64,000 nt of DNA from Streptomyces sp. NBC_00704 (GTDB lineage Bacteria; Actinomycetota; Actinomycetes; Streptomycetales; Streptomycetaceae). The notes under the pieces are model-generated. The model worked only from the letters and a program-made list of their open reading frames with translations. It was not told the origin of the DNA and did not search any database. Below, one piece after another: positions 25,668 to 33,959 of this stretch. The stretch covers positions 5,390,501 to 5,454,500 of the forward strand of contig NZ_CP109000.1 of NCBI RefSeq assembly GCF_036226605.1, written 5' to 3'. Made by a program: the position numbers and the translations under genes. The stretch's first letter is position 1. Every line of letters starts with the position of its first letter.

Positions 25668-26468
25668 TCAGTAGCGCTGGTTGAGGTGGTCCAGCAGGTC
25701 GTCGTGGAGCAGGCCGTTGGAGGCCGCGGCGTTGCCGCTGTGCGGGCCGGGACGCCCGTCGAGGCCGGTGAACGCGCCGCCCGCCTCCGTCACCACGATC
25801 GCCGTGGCCGCCATGTCCCACAGGGAGAGTTCCGGTTCGGCGCACATGTCGATCGAGCCCTCGGCGACCATCATGTACGGCCAGAAGTCGCCGTACGCGC
25901 GCGTGCGCCACACCGCGCGGGTGAGGTCCAGGAAGCCGTTGAGCCGTCCGCGCTCCTCCCAGCCGCCGAGCGAGGAGTAGGCGAAGGAGGCGTCCGAGAG
26001 CTCGGAGACGCGGGAGACGCGCAGCCGGCTCGCGGCGGACAGGCTGCGGCCGCTGTAGGCGCCGTGCCCCTTCGCCGCCCACCAGCGCCGGCCCAGCGCG
26101 GGCGCCGAGACGACGCCGACGACGGGCTGGAAGCCGGTCTCGCCCGCCTCCATCAGCGAGATCAGCGTCGCCCACACGGGGACGCCCCGCACGTAGTTCT
26201 TCGTGCCGTCGATCGGGTCGATCACCCAGCGGCGCGGGCCGGTGCCCTCGACGCCGTACTCCTCGCCCAGGATCGCGTCCCGGGGGCGGGCGCGCTGGAG
26301 CTGGCCGCGGATCAGCTCCTCGGCGGCCTTGTCGGCCTCGCTCACCGGGGTCATGTCCGGTTTCGTCTCGACCTTGAGGTCGAGGGCCTTGAAACGGTCC
26401 ATCGTCCCGGCGTCGGCGGCGTCCGCGAGGACGTGCGCGAGTCGGAGGTCGTCGAGGTAGTCCGGCAT
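25668..26468 (-). CDS. hisN: Histidinol-phosphatase (inositol-monophosphatase fold)
   Basis: The 266-residue protein has the metal-binding motifs of the IMPase superfamily: GEEYG (first Glu), WVIDPIDGTKNYVRG (DPIDGT) and LSLWDMAA (WD). It shows the actinobacterial HisN features recalled for S. coelicolor SCO5208, assigned to histidinol-phosphate phosphatase of histidine synthesis. The other his genes are elsewhere. ATG 26468 is the first Met before the conserved DDLRLAHVLADAAD. It is divergent from a TetR-family gene. The remaining doubt is that IMPase paralogues can act on other sugar phosphates. Confidence 0.87.
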   Translation of the reverse strand: MPDYLDDLRLAHVLADAADAGTMDRFKALDLKVETKPDMTPVSEADKAAEELIRGQLQRARPRDAILGEEYGVEGTGPRRWVIDPIDGTKNYVRGVPVWATLISLMEAGETGFQPVVGVVSAPALGRRWWAAKGHGAYSGRSLSAASRLRVSRVSELSDASFAYSSLGGWEERGRLNGFLDLTRAVWRTRAYGDFWPYMMVAEGSIDMCAEPELSLWDMAATAIVVTEAGGAFTGLDGRPGPHSGNAAASNGLLHDDLLDHLNQRY

Positions 26469-26638
26469 GGGACGAACCGTATCCGGCGCGGGCGAGCGGA
26501 GGCCACACGGGACCGCGGGACGGACGCCCCGCGCGCGGGGGAACGGTGCGGCGACCGCCGGTCCGGCCGCGAACCCTTGACAGTGCTCCCCCACGCGTCA
26601 AACCTGGGGCGCAGAGCCGCTCGCCCCGGGAGGCGAAG

Positions 26639-27322
26639 ATGCCTGCAGCGCGGGAATCCCTGCTGGACGCCGCCTTCGCGGCGCTTGCGCTACGGCCGTG
26701 GGCCGCGGTGCGGATGGTGGACGTGGCCGTGGCGGCCGGGGTGTCCCGGCAGACGCTCTACAACGAGTTCGGCAGCAAGGAGGGCCTCGCGAGGGCCCTG
26801 GTCCGGCGCGAGGCCGACGGCTACCTCGCCGGGGTCGACCGGGCGCTGGCCGTGCACGGCGACACCCGGGACCGGCTCACGGCCGTCGCCGAGTGGACGG
26901 TCTCGGCCGCCCGCGACAGCGTGCTCGTGCGGGCCGTCCTCACCGGCTTCTGGAGCGAGCGCCTGCCCGCCCCGACGCTCTCGGCGGTCCCGTCCTCCTC
27001 CGCCGTGCCGGCGCAGCGGCGGGCGGACGGGCCGCTGCCCTCGCCCGGCGAGCTGGTGGGCGCCGTCCGCGACCGGGCGGTGGCGGTGTTCTCCGGGCCC
27101 GGTGCGCTCCGGGCGGACACCGCCGAACTGGCCCGCTGCTGCGAACTCGCCGTCCGCCTCGCGCTGTCGTGCGTGGCCGCGCCGCCGCCGGGCGAGGACG
27201 GCGTCGCCGACCTGGTGCGCGGGGCCCTGCACCGACGCCACAGGAACCAGGGGCAGCCGCCTGCCGCCGGGGCCGGACCTAGTGAGCCGAGCCCGACAGC
27301 TGCAACCCGATCACCCCGATGA
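26639..27322 (+). CDS. TetR-family transcriptional regulator
   Basis: The 227-residue protein has the N-terminal HTH RMVDVAVAAGVSRQTLYNEFGSKEGLARA. The ligand domain is unclassified and ends in a Pro/Ala-rich tail. ATG 26639 is preceded by GGGAGG. Its last 44 bases overlap the 3' end of the convergent sugE gene. The divergent hisN and the convergent sugE are both possible targets; the sequence does not decide, and I see no clear palindromic operator. Confidence 0.88.
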   Translation: MPAARESLLDAAFAALALRPWAAVRMVDVAVAAGVSRQTLYNEFGSKEGLARALVRREADGYLAGVDRALAVHGDTRDRLTAVAEWTVSAARDSVLVRAVLTGFWSERLPAPTLSAVPSSSAVPAQRRADGPLPSPGELVGAVRDRAVAVFSGPGALRADTAELARCCELAVRLALSCVAAPPPGEDGVADLVRGALHRRHRNQGQPPAAGAGPSEPSPTAATRSPR

Positions 27323-27602
27323 TCACCAGGCTGATCGAGACGATCTTCAGCGTCGACACCAGGTCGCCGAGGAAGACCATGCCGTAGATCGCGGTGCCGG
27401 CCGCGCCGATGCCCGTCCACACGGCGTAGGCGGGACCGACGTCCAGCTTCTTCAGGGAGAGGGTCAGCAGGCCGAAGCTGCCCAGGGCGAAGGAGCAGAA
27501 GGCGACGGTCGGCCAGAGCCGGGTGAAACCGTGCGACAGCTTGAGACAGACGGCGAAGCCGGTCTCGAGCACTCCGGCCACGACGACCAGCAGCCACGCC
27601 AT
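27279..27602 (-). CDS. sugE: SMR-family transporter SugE (guanidinium-exporter type)
   Basis: The 107-residue protein has four membrane helices. MAWLLVVVAGVLETGFAVCLK holds the essential Glu of helix 1, and GPAYAVWTGIGA lies in helix 3. The sequence pattern is that of the SugE/Gdx subgroup rather than EmrE, so guanidinium export by proton exchange is the likely role. I looked for a guanidine riboswitch in the 100-base upstream region and found none. The downstream convergent TetR gene overlaps it. Confidence 0.87.
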   Translation of the reverse strand: MAWLLVVVAGVLETGFAVCLKLSHGFTRLWPTVAFCSFALGSFGLLTLSLKKLDVGPAYAVWTGIGAAGTAIYGMVFLGDLVSTLKIVSISLVIIGVIGLQLSGSAH

Positions 27603-27710
27603 GTGCTGTCCCTCCGTTTGACCGGCCCGGTCCGGCTCGGTGCGATTATGCACTTGCCGGACTCGGGGCGGCGCAAACAACGCGGTGGTCAGTGGACCGT
27701 TCGTCGGTGG

Positions 27711-28721
27711 TCAGTCGCCCTCGGTGCGTTCCCGCGTGGACAGCAGGCGGCGCAGGGAGTACAGCCGCGCCGGATCGGCGTGACCGTCGGCGACCCAGGC
27801 GTCCAGCGCGCAGTCCGGCTCGTCGTGGCTGCACGCGCGCGGGCAGCCCTCGGTGCCCGGCACCAGGTCGGGGAAGGCGAGGATCACCCGCGACGGGTCG
27901 ACGTGGTGCAGGCCGAAGGAGCGGATGCCCGGGGTGTCGATCACCCAGTCGTCCGTGCCGGCCAGCGGCAGGGCCAGCGCCGAGGTCGTCGTGTGGCGGC
28001 CGCGGCCCGTCACCGCGTTGACGTGGCCGGTCACCCGCCGCCGCTCCAGCGGGACCAGCGCGTTGACCAGCGTCGTCTTGCCGACGCCCGAGTGGCCGAC
28101 GAACGCCGTGGTCCGCCCGGCCAGCAGCTCGCGCACCCGCTCCGCCGCGTCGCCGTTCTCCAGTTCCTCGCGGCTGGTCACGACGTAGGGGATGTCGAGG
28201 TCGCCGTACAGCTCCAGCAGCTTGTCCGGGGACGCCAGGTCCGACTTCGTCAGGACCAGCAGCGGCGTGAGGCCGCCGTCGTACGCCGCGACCAGGCAGC
28301 GGTCGATCAGCCGGGGGCGGGGCTCCGGGTCGGCGAGGGCGGTGACGACGGCGAGCTGGTCGGCGTTGGCCACGACGACCCGCTCGTAGGGGTCGTCGTC
28401 GTCCGCGGTGCGGCGCAGCACCGAGGTGCGCTCGGCGATGCGGACGATGCGGGCCAGGGTGTCCTTCTTGCCGGACAGGTCGCCTACCAGGGCGACCCGG
28501 TCGCCCACCACCGCCGCCTTGCGGCCCAGCTCGCGGGCCTTCATGGCGAGGACGATCCGGTCGTCGACCAGACAGGTCAGCCGGCCCCGGTCGACGGTGA
28601 GGACCATGCCGTCGGCGGCGTCCTCGTGCTTGGGGCGGGTGTGCGTGCGAGGCCGGGTGCCCTTGCGGTTGGGGCGGCTGCGGATGTCGTCCTCGTCGGT
28701 GTGCTTGCCGTAGCGGCGCAT
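27711..28721 (-). CDS. rsgA: Ribosome small-subunit GTPase RsgA (YjeQ)
   Basis: The 336-residue GTPase has the circular permutation typical of RsgA: the G4 motif TKSD precedes G1 (GHSGVGKT) and G3 (DTPGIRSFG). An N-terminal OB fold (residues about 40-110) and a C-terminal zinc site (CPRACSHDEPDC) complete the family layout. It assists late 30S maturation. The start at ATG 28721 lies 11 bases downstream of the aroA stop, so the two are one operon. Confidence 0.92.
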   Translation of the reverse strand: MRRYGKHTDEDDIRSRPNRKGTRPRTHTRPKHEDAADGMVLTVDRGRLTCLVDDRIVLAMKARELGRKAAVVGDRVALVGDLSGKKDTLARIVRIAERTSVLRRTADDDDPYERVVVANADQLAVVTALADPEPRPRLIDRCLVAAYDGGLTPLLVLTKSDLASPDKLLELYGDLDIPYVVTSREELENGDAAERVRELLAGRTTAFVGHSGVGKTTLVNALVPLERRRVTGHVNAVTGRGRHTTTSALALPLAGTDDWVIDTPGIRSFGLHHVDPSRVILAFPDLVPGTEGCPRACSHDEPDCALDAWVADGHADPARLYSLRRLLSTRERTEGD

Positions 28722-28732
28722 GGCGAAAGTCC

Positions 28733-30073
28733 CTATACCCCGAGCATCCCGGTCCACAGTTCGGGGAAGTCGGGCAGCGTCTTCGCGGTCGTCGCCACGT
28801 TCTCGATCTGCACGCCCGGCACGGCCAGGCCGATGATCGCGCCGGCCGTCGCCATGCGGTGGTCGTCGTAGGTGTGGAAGATCCCGCCGTGCAGCCGGCG
28901 AGGCCGGATGTGCAGACCGTCGGCGGTCTCCGTGACGTCGCCGCCCAGCTCGTTGATCTCCTTGGTCAGCGCGGCCAGCCGGTCCGTCTCGTGCAGCCGC
29001 AGATGCGCCACGCCCCGCAGGGTGGACGGGGAGTCGGCGAGGGCGGCGACCGCGGCGATGCCCGGGGTCAGCTCGCCGACGTCGCCGAGGTCGACGTCGA
29101 TGCCGTGGATCGAGCCCGAACCGGTGAAGACCAGTCCGTAGTCGGCCAGTTCGCAGGAACCGCCCATCTCGGTGAAGATCTCGCGCAGCCGGTCACCCGG
29201 CTGGGTGGTGCGGGCCGGCCAGTCCGGGACGAGCACCCGGCCGCCCGTCACCAGCGCCGCCGCCAGGAACGGCTGGGCGTTGGACAGGTCCGGCTCGATG
29301 GTCAGGTCCCGGCCCAGCAGCGCGCCCGGCGTGACCCGCCAGACGTTGGGCTCTCCGCCCGACTCCGGGCTGTCCACCTGGGCGCCCACCGCGCGCAGCA
29401 TGTCCACCGTCATCCGGATGTGCGGCACCGACGGCAGCGACGAGCCGATGTGCCGGACCTCGACGCCCTGGTTGAAGCGCGGCGCGGAGAGCAGCAGCGC
29501 CGACACGAACTGCGACGACGACGAGGCGTCGATCTCCACCGTGCCGCCGTCCAGCCCGCCCGAGCCGTGCACGGTCAGCGGCAGGGCGCCGCGGTCGTCG
29601 TCCTCGATGCGCGCGCCGAGGACGCGCAGCGCGTCGATGACGCCGTTCAGGGGACGCTCGTACGCGCGCGGGTCGCCGTCGAAGCGGACGGGGCCGTCGG
29701 CGAGGGCGGCGACCGGCGGCAGGAAGCGCATCACCGTGCCCGCGTTGCCGACGTCGACGGCGGCGGGCCCGCGCAGCCCCGCGGGCAGGACGCGCCAGGC
29801 CTCGCCGGCGCGGTCCGGGCCGGCCGCCACGGAGGAGCTGGACGAGACCGTCTCCTCGATGCCGACGCCCATCTCGCGCAGGGCCGCCGCCATCAGCAGG
29901 GTGTCGCGCGAGCGCAGCGGGCGGCGCAGCCAGCCCGGCTCGGAGGCGAGCGCGGCGAGGACGAGGGCGCGGTTGGTGACGGACTTCGACCCCGGCACGT
30001 GGACCGTCGCGTCGACGGCCTCGCTCGCGTGCGGGGCGGGCCAGAGGGCGGTGTGGGCGGGGTTCACGGGCAT
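28733..30073 (-). CDS. aroA: 3-phosphoshikimate 1-carboxyvinyltransferase (EPSP synthase)
   Basis: The 446-residue enzyme of the shikimate pathway joins PEP to shikimate-3-phosphate. Signatures are PGSKSVTNRALVLAALA (substrate lysine and serine), VGNAGTVMRFLPP, ASSSSQFVSALLL, LRLHETDRLAAL and TYDDHRMAT. The PEP-site loop reads GNAGTVMR where many class I enzymes have GNAGTAMR, a natural variant. It heads the aroA-rsgA operon. The region upstream (30074-30199) holds no evident regulatory motif. Confidence 0.95.
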   Translation of the reverse strand: MPVNPAHTALWPAPHASEAVDATVHVPGSKSVTNRALVLAALASEPGWLRRPLRSRDTLLMAAALREMGVGIEETVSSSSSVAAGPDRAGEAWRVLPAGLRGPAAVDVGNAGTVMRFLPPVAALADGPVRFDGDPRAYERPLNGVIDALRVLGARIEDDDRGALPLTVHGSGGLDGGTVEIDASSSSQFVSALLLSAPRFNQGVEVRHIGSSLPSVPHIRMTVDMLRAVGAQVDSPESGGEPNVWRVTPGALLGRDLTIEPDLSNAQPFLAAALVTGGRVLVPDWPARTTQPGDRLREIFTEMGGSCELADYGLVFTGSGSIHGIDVDLGDVGELTPGIAAVAALADSPSTLRGVAHLRLHETDRLAALTKEINELGGDVTETADGLHIRPRRLHGGIFHTYDDHRMATAGAIIGLAVPGVQIENVATTAKTLPDFPELWTGMLGV

Positions 30074-30199
30074 GCGCCCACTTTAGTCCGCGGCCGGGAT
30101 CGGGGTGCGTCGCCGTCCGGCCCGCCGCCTGCCGCGACCGCCCCCGGACGCCGGCCCCGCCGCCCGGTCCCGTGCCCTCGCGAGAACCGCCCCGGCCCG

Positions 30200-30922
30200 T
30201 CACAGGCCGAGCAGCCACCTGCCCCCGCCGAGCAGCGCGCACAGGCTCACCGCGTGGAACAGGAACAGCCACAGGCCGGCCGGCACATGGGTCAGCCGGG
30301 ACAGCTGGTCGGCGTCGGAGTCGCCCGCGCCGCCGCGCGAGCGCTTCGCCTGGAGCTCGAAGGCCGGGCGCACACCGCCCAGCAGCAGGAACCACACCAC
30401 CGCGTACGCGAAGGCCGCCTGCACCTGGGGGCCGGCCAGCCAGGACACGAGCAGGAAGGCGCCGCCGGTCAGGACGACGGTCAGCGCGCCGTAGGCGTTG
30501 CGGATCATCACCAGCATCACCAGCAGCAGCGCCGTCGCCGCCCAGAGCAGCAGCGTGATGCGCCCGGCGCCCAGCAGGGCCGCGCCGCCCAGGCCGAGCA
30601 GCGGGGGAGCGGTGTAGCCGGCGGCCGCGGTGAGGATCATGCCGAGTCCGTGCGGCTTGCCCCGGCTGACGGTCAGGCCGCTGGTGTCGGAGTGCAGGCG
30701 TATCCCGGTCAGCTGACGCCCGGTCAACAGCGCGACGAGGCCGTGGCCGCCCTCGTGGGCGATGGTGATGGCGTTGCGGGAGAGCCGCCACAGGCGGTGC
30801 GGCACGACGGCCGCGAGGGCCGCCACCGCGGTGGCGATCACCACCCACAGGTCGGGGTCGGTCTGGGTGCCGACGAGCCGGTCCCACAGACCGGGCAGCG
30901 CGAGGGCGGCGGTGCTCTCCAT
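30200..30922 (-). CDS. M50-type membrane metallopeptidase-like protein
   Basis: The 240-residue integral membrane protein has about six hydrophobic helices. The zinc motif HEGGH (residues 56-60) sits at the start of a helix (TIAHEGGHGLVALLTG), as in site-2-protease relatives. The second metal ligand segment of classical M50 is less clear, so activity is a family inference. ATG 30922 lies only 50 bases from the divergent SRAP start. Confidence 0.82.
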   Translation of the reverse strand: MESTAALALPGLWDRLVGTQTDPDLWVVIATAVAALAAVVPHRLWRLSRNAITIAHEGGHGLVALLTGRQLTGIRLHSDTSGLTVSRGKPHGLGMILTAAAGYTAPPLLGLGGAALLGAGRITLLLWAATALLLVMLVMIRNAYGALTVVLTGGAFLLVSWLAGPQVQAAFAYAVVWFLLLGGVRPAFELQAKRSRGGAGDSDADQLSRLTHVPAGLWLFLFHAVSLCALLGGGRWLLGL

Positions 30923-30972
30923 AGTGTCGGGTGGCTCCCGTTCTCTCCGAGGAGTCTGGCAGTGTGGCACGT

Positions 30973-31788
30973 ATGTGCGGACGGTATGCAGCGAGTCGCA
31001 GCCCCGAGGATCTCGCGGGAACCTTCGGGATCGAGACGTGGGAGCCCCAGGAGTCCCTGGAGCCCGACTACAACGTGGCCCCGACCAAAGAGGTCTACGC
31101 CGTTCTCGACCGCCCCCTGAAGGACGCCGGCGACCAGCGCCCGGTTCGCCAGCTGCGCCGGCTGAGGTGGGGTCTGGTCCCGTCCTGGTCGAAGACGCCC
31201 GAGGGCGCGGCACGGATGATCAACGCCCGCGCCGAGACCGTCCACGAGAAGCCCTCGTACCGCCGGGCCTTCGCCGCCCGGCGCTGCGTCCTGCCCGCCG
31301 ACGGCTACTACGAGTGGGTCACCGGCGTCCAGGAACGGGACCTGGAGGTGGAGGGGAGGAAGAAGCGGCCCCGCAAGCAGCCCTACTTCGTCCTCCCGGC
31401 CGACGGCTCGGTCTTCGCCATGGCGGGCCTGTACGAGTTCTGGCGCGACCGGACCCTGCCCGACGACCACCCGCGGGCCTGGTGGGCGACCTGCTCGGTG
31501 ATCACCACCGAGGCCGAGACCTCCCCGCTCGCCGTGGCCCCGGCCGACGGCCCGCACGCCCTGGCCGACATCCACCCCCGGATGCCGCTGATGCTGACCC
31601 CGGACCGCTGGGACGCCTGGCTCGACCCGGCGCGCACCGACGCCGGCGACCTGCGCGCGCTCCTCGAACCCCCGCCGGCCGGGCTGATGCGCGCCTACCC
31701 GGTGTCCACGGCCGTCAGCAACGTCCGCAACAACGGGCCGGAGCTGCTCAAGGAGCTGGAGGGGCCCGAGGAGGGCACACTCTTCTGA
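30973..31788 (+). CDS. SOS-response-associated peptidase family protein (SRAP/HMCES, YedK)
   Basis: The 271-residue protein crosslinks to abasic sites in single-stranded DNA. Active residues seen are Cys2 (MCGRYA), Asn in YNVAPT, Glu in INARAET and His in HPRMP; RWGLVPSW is also diagnostic. ATG 30973 is chosen because the mechanism requires Cys as residue 2 after Met removal. An in-frame GTG at 30964 has a better-spaced GAGGAG, which is noted as a conflict. No LexA box is visible upstream. A hydrolase gene follows two bases after the stop. Confidence 0.9.
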   Translation: MCGRYAASRSPEDLAGTFGIETWEPQESLEPDYNVAPTKEVYAVLDRPLKDAGDQRPVRQLRRLRWGLVPSWSKTPEGAARMINARAETVHEKPSYRRAFAARRCVLPADGYYEWVTGVQERDLEVEGRKKRPRKQPYFVLPADGSVFAMAGLYEFWRDRTLPDDHPRAWWATCSVITTEAETSPLAVAPADGPHALADIHPRMPLMLTPDRWDAWLDPARTDAGDLRALLEPPPAGLMRAYPVSTAVSNVRNNGPELLKELEGPEEGTLF

Positions 31789-31789
31789 T

Positions 31790-32506
31790 GTGACGAACGA
31801 GACGGGCGCGACCAACCGGGCCGCCGGGGCCGGCGAGCCCCGCGCGACGCAGGTGACGCGGGTGACGCGGATGACGGTGACGCAGGAGACGGTCGAGACC
31901 GCGACGGGCACCGCCCGCGTCACCTGGCACCGCGCCGGGACGCCCCGGCTCGTCCTCGCGGTGAGCCACGGCGCCGGAGGCGGAGTCGAGGCCCGGGACC
32001 TCCAGGCCCTCGCGGCCGTGCTGCCCGCGCACGGGGTCGCCGTCGCGCTCGTCGAGCAGCCCTGGCGGGTGGCCGGCAAGAAGGTCGCGCCCGCGCCGAA
32101 GACCCTCGACGCCGGCTGGCGCGGGATCTGGCCCGCCGTCGCCGCGCCCGGGCTGCCCGTGATCGCCGGGGGACGCTCGGCGGGCGCGCGGGTGGCCTGC
32201 CGCACCGCCGCCGAACTCGGCGCCCACGCCGTGCTGGCGCTCAGCTTTCCCCTGCACCCGCCGGGCAGACCGGAACGCTCGCGCGCGGACGAGCTGCTCG
32301 GGGCGGGACGGCCGACCCTCGTCGTCCAGGGCGCCAAGGACCCGTTCGGCACACCCGCCGAGTTTCCCGGGGGCGCCCACGAACTCGTGGAAGTCCCCTG
32401 CGCGGACCACGGGTTCGCCGTGCCCAAGCGTGCTCCCCTCACCCAGGAGCAGGCGCTGGACGTCGTCACCGCCGGGGTCGTGCGGTGGGCCGGGTCACTC
32501 ATGTGA
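31790..32506 (+). CDS. Alpha/beta-hydrolase of the KANL3/Tex30 type
   Basis: The 238-residue hydrolase has an oxyanion-side HGAGGG, the nucleophile elbow GGRSAGAR, an acid candidate in QGAKDPFG and the catalytic His in CADHGF. The family is common and its substrates are mostly unknown. The start at GTG 31790 directly follows the SRAP stop (TGATGTG), indicating coupling. About 25 N-terminal residues are Thr-rich and poorly conserved in appearance; ATG 31871 is an alternative. It ends eight bases before the sigR upstream promoter. Confidence 0.82.
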   Translation: MTNETGATNRAAGAGEPRATQVTRVTRMTVTQETVETATGTARVTWHRAGTPRLVLAVSHGAGGGVEARDLQALAAVLPAHGVAVALVEQPWRVAGKKVAPAPKTLDAGWRGIWPAVAAPGLPVIAGGRSAGARVACRTAAELGAHAVLALSFPLHPPGRPERSRADELLGAGRPTLVVQGAKDPFGTPAEFPGGAHELVEVPCADHGFAVPKRAPLTQEQALDVVTAGVVRWAGSLM

Positions 32507-32513
32507 ACGGGTG

Positions 32514-32539
32514 GGAATGTGCCGGGGACGGGTGCTGTT
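32514..32539 (+). promoter_or_regulatory. Sigma-R-dependent promoter of sigR (P2)
   Basis: GGAAT (32514-32518), exactly 18 bases, then GTT (32537-32539): a perfect match to the sigma-R consensus. In S. coelicolor a sigma-R-dependent promoter upstream of sigR gives positive feedback; this element is at the expected place. Transcripts from it would include the in-frame extension from ATG 32600. Confidence 0.85.
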
Positions 32540-32821
32540 GAGGCGGACAGAAGTGCTGAGAGACAGGCACCGACGTCAGTGGGAGAGGAAGTCCGCCGCA
32601 TGGGTTCGACCATCTGCCCGCCCGCCACCCACCACCCGGTGGACGGGCTGCGCCCGGCAGAGTCAGAGTCCGACAAGGGCCGCGCCGACCGCGCCGACCT
32701 GGACTGGACGATTCTGCATGCGGCCAAGGCCACGCCTATTCGAGCGGCGGCCGGCACGGGTAGTCGTCTATCCTCCGATTCGAGTGGGATCGGTTTCGGT
32801 TCCGCGCGCGATCTTGAGGAG

Positions 32822-33517
32822 GTGGGTCCGGTCACCGGTACCGACGCAGGGACCGACAACGGCCAGGCGGAGCTGCCCGAGGGCCAGGGAGTGAGCGGGG
32901 AGGCCGGGGCGGAGTCCACCGCCGAGCGCACCGCGCGCTTCGAGCGCGACGCGCTGGAGTTCCTCGACCAGATGTACTCGGCCGCGCTGCGCATGACGCG
33001 CAACCCCGCGGACGCCGAGGACCTGGTGCAGGAGACCTACGCCAAGGCGTACGCGTCCTTCCACCAGTTCCGGGAGGGCACGAACCTCAAGGCCTGGCTG
33101 TACCGGATCCTCACGAACACCTTCATCAACTCGTACCGCAAGAAGCAGCGCGAGCCCCAGCGCTCGGCGGCCGAGGAGATCGAGGACTGGCAGCTGGCGC
33201 GCGCCGAGTCGCACATGTCCACCGGTCTGCGCTCCGCCGAGTCGCAGGCGCTGGACCACCTGCCCGACTCGGACGTGAAGGAAGCGCTCCAGGCCATCCC
33301 GGAGGAGTTCCGGATCGCCGTGTATCTCGCGGACGTGGAGGGCTTTGCGTACAAGGAGATCGCGGACATCATGGGGACACCCATCGGCACGGTGATGTCC
33401 CGGCTGCACCGGGGCCGCCGTCAACTGCGCGGCATGCTGGAGGACTACGCCCGTGAGCGCGGGCTGGTCCCGGCCGGCGCCGGAGAGTCGAACGAAGCGA
33501 AAGGTTCGGGCTCATGA
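32822..33517 (+). CDS. sigR: ECF sigma factor SigR (thiol-oxidative stress)
   Basis: The 231-residue form starts at GTG 32822. Region 2 (ALRMTRNPADAEDLVQETYAKAY, LKAWLYRILTNTF) and region 4 (EIADIMGTPIGTVMSRLHRGRRQL) are intact. The short acidic N-terminus (GTDAGTDNGQAEL) and the gene pair with rsrA identify SigR. It directs genes for thioredoxin, mycothiol and Fe-S homeostasis. The frame is open upstream: an ATG at 32600 with a good GAGGAA site would add 74 residues, giving a long isoform from the P2 transcript. An unstable long isoform is known in S. coelicolor. GAGGAG abuts GTG 32822 without spacing, so initiation there is unusual. The stop overlaps rsrA (ATGA). Confidence 0.93.
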   Translation: MGPVTGTDAGTDNGQAELPEGQGVSGEAGAESTAERTARFERDALEFLDQMYSAALRMTRNPADAEDLVQETYAKAYASFHQFREGTNLKAWLYRILTNTFINSYRKKQREPQRSAAEEIEDWQLARAESHMSTGLRSAESQALDHLPDSDVKEALQAIPEEFRIAVYLADVEGFAYKEIADIMGTPIGTVMSRLHRGRRQLRGMLEDYARERGLVPAGAGESNEAKGSGS

Positions 33518-33816
33518 GCTGCGGAGATCCGCACGAGACGGACTGCAGTGAGGTCCTCGACCATCTGTACGAGTACCTCGACAGCGAGATGCCGCCACTG
33601 GACCGGGACAAGTTCCAGCACCACTTCGAGGAGTGCTCCCCCTGCCTGGAGAAGTACGGGCTGGAGGAGGCCGTGAAGAAGCTGGTCAAGCGGTGCTGCG
33701 GACATGACGACGTGCCGAGCGACCTGCGCGCCAAGGTCCTCGGGCGGCTGGATCTCATCCGCACCGGCCAGACCGTCCCCGAGCACGACGTGACCGCCAC
33801 GCCGCAGGAGTCCTGA
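33514..33816 (+). CDS. rsrA: Redox-sensing zinc anti-sigma factor RsrA
   Basis: The 100-residue zinc anti-sigma protein has Cys3, Cys11, His37, Cys41 and Cys44 (HHFEECSPC) plus a CC pair near residue 61. This is the RsrA layout in which Zn ligation by Cys11, His37, Cys41 and Cys44 is lost on disulfide formation, releasing sigma-R. ATG 33514 overlaps the sigR stop, giving near-stoichiometric translation. Confidence 0.95.
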   Translation: MSCGDPHETDCSEVLDHLYEYLDSEMPPLDRDKFQHHFEECSPCLEKYGLEEAVKKLVKRCCGHDDVPSDLRAKVLGRLDLIRTGQTVPEHDVTATPQES

Positions 33817-33833
33817 CCCGGGCGCACCCCGGG
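33817..33833 (+). terminator. Short hairpin after rsrA
   Basis: CCCGGG, five bases, CCCGGG directly follows the rsrA stop codon. It is a modest terminator candidate for the sigR-rsrA operon. Confidence 0.4.
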
Positions 33834-33959
33834 ACCGCGCAGGACCCAGACGCCGTCCACGTCACCCGAATGTGCTAATCCGCGGGTGATACGCCCGCGA
33901 AGCCGCCCCCGGCCGTCCTAGGCTCCTGAGCCCGGACCGGCACGGCTGGGGGAGGCGTC

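Noticed and set aside
27603..27710. Guanidine riboswitch upstream of sugE
   Set aside because: Neither the paired ACGR loops of the mini form nor a long ykkC-type core can be found in this 108-base gap.
25626..28871. 1081-codon plus-strand open frame
   Set aside because: It runs antisense to hisN, sugE and rsgA with Arg/Gly/Ala-rich composition; a high-GC shadow.
30923..30972. LexA/SOS box for the SRAP gene
   Set aside because: No CGAAC-N4-GTTCG-like palindrome in the 50-base intergenic region or start of the gene.
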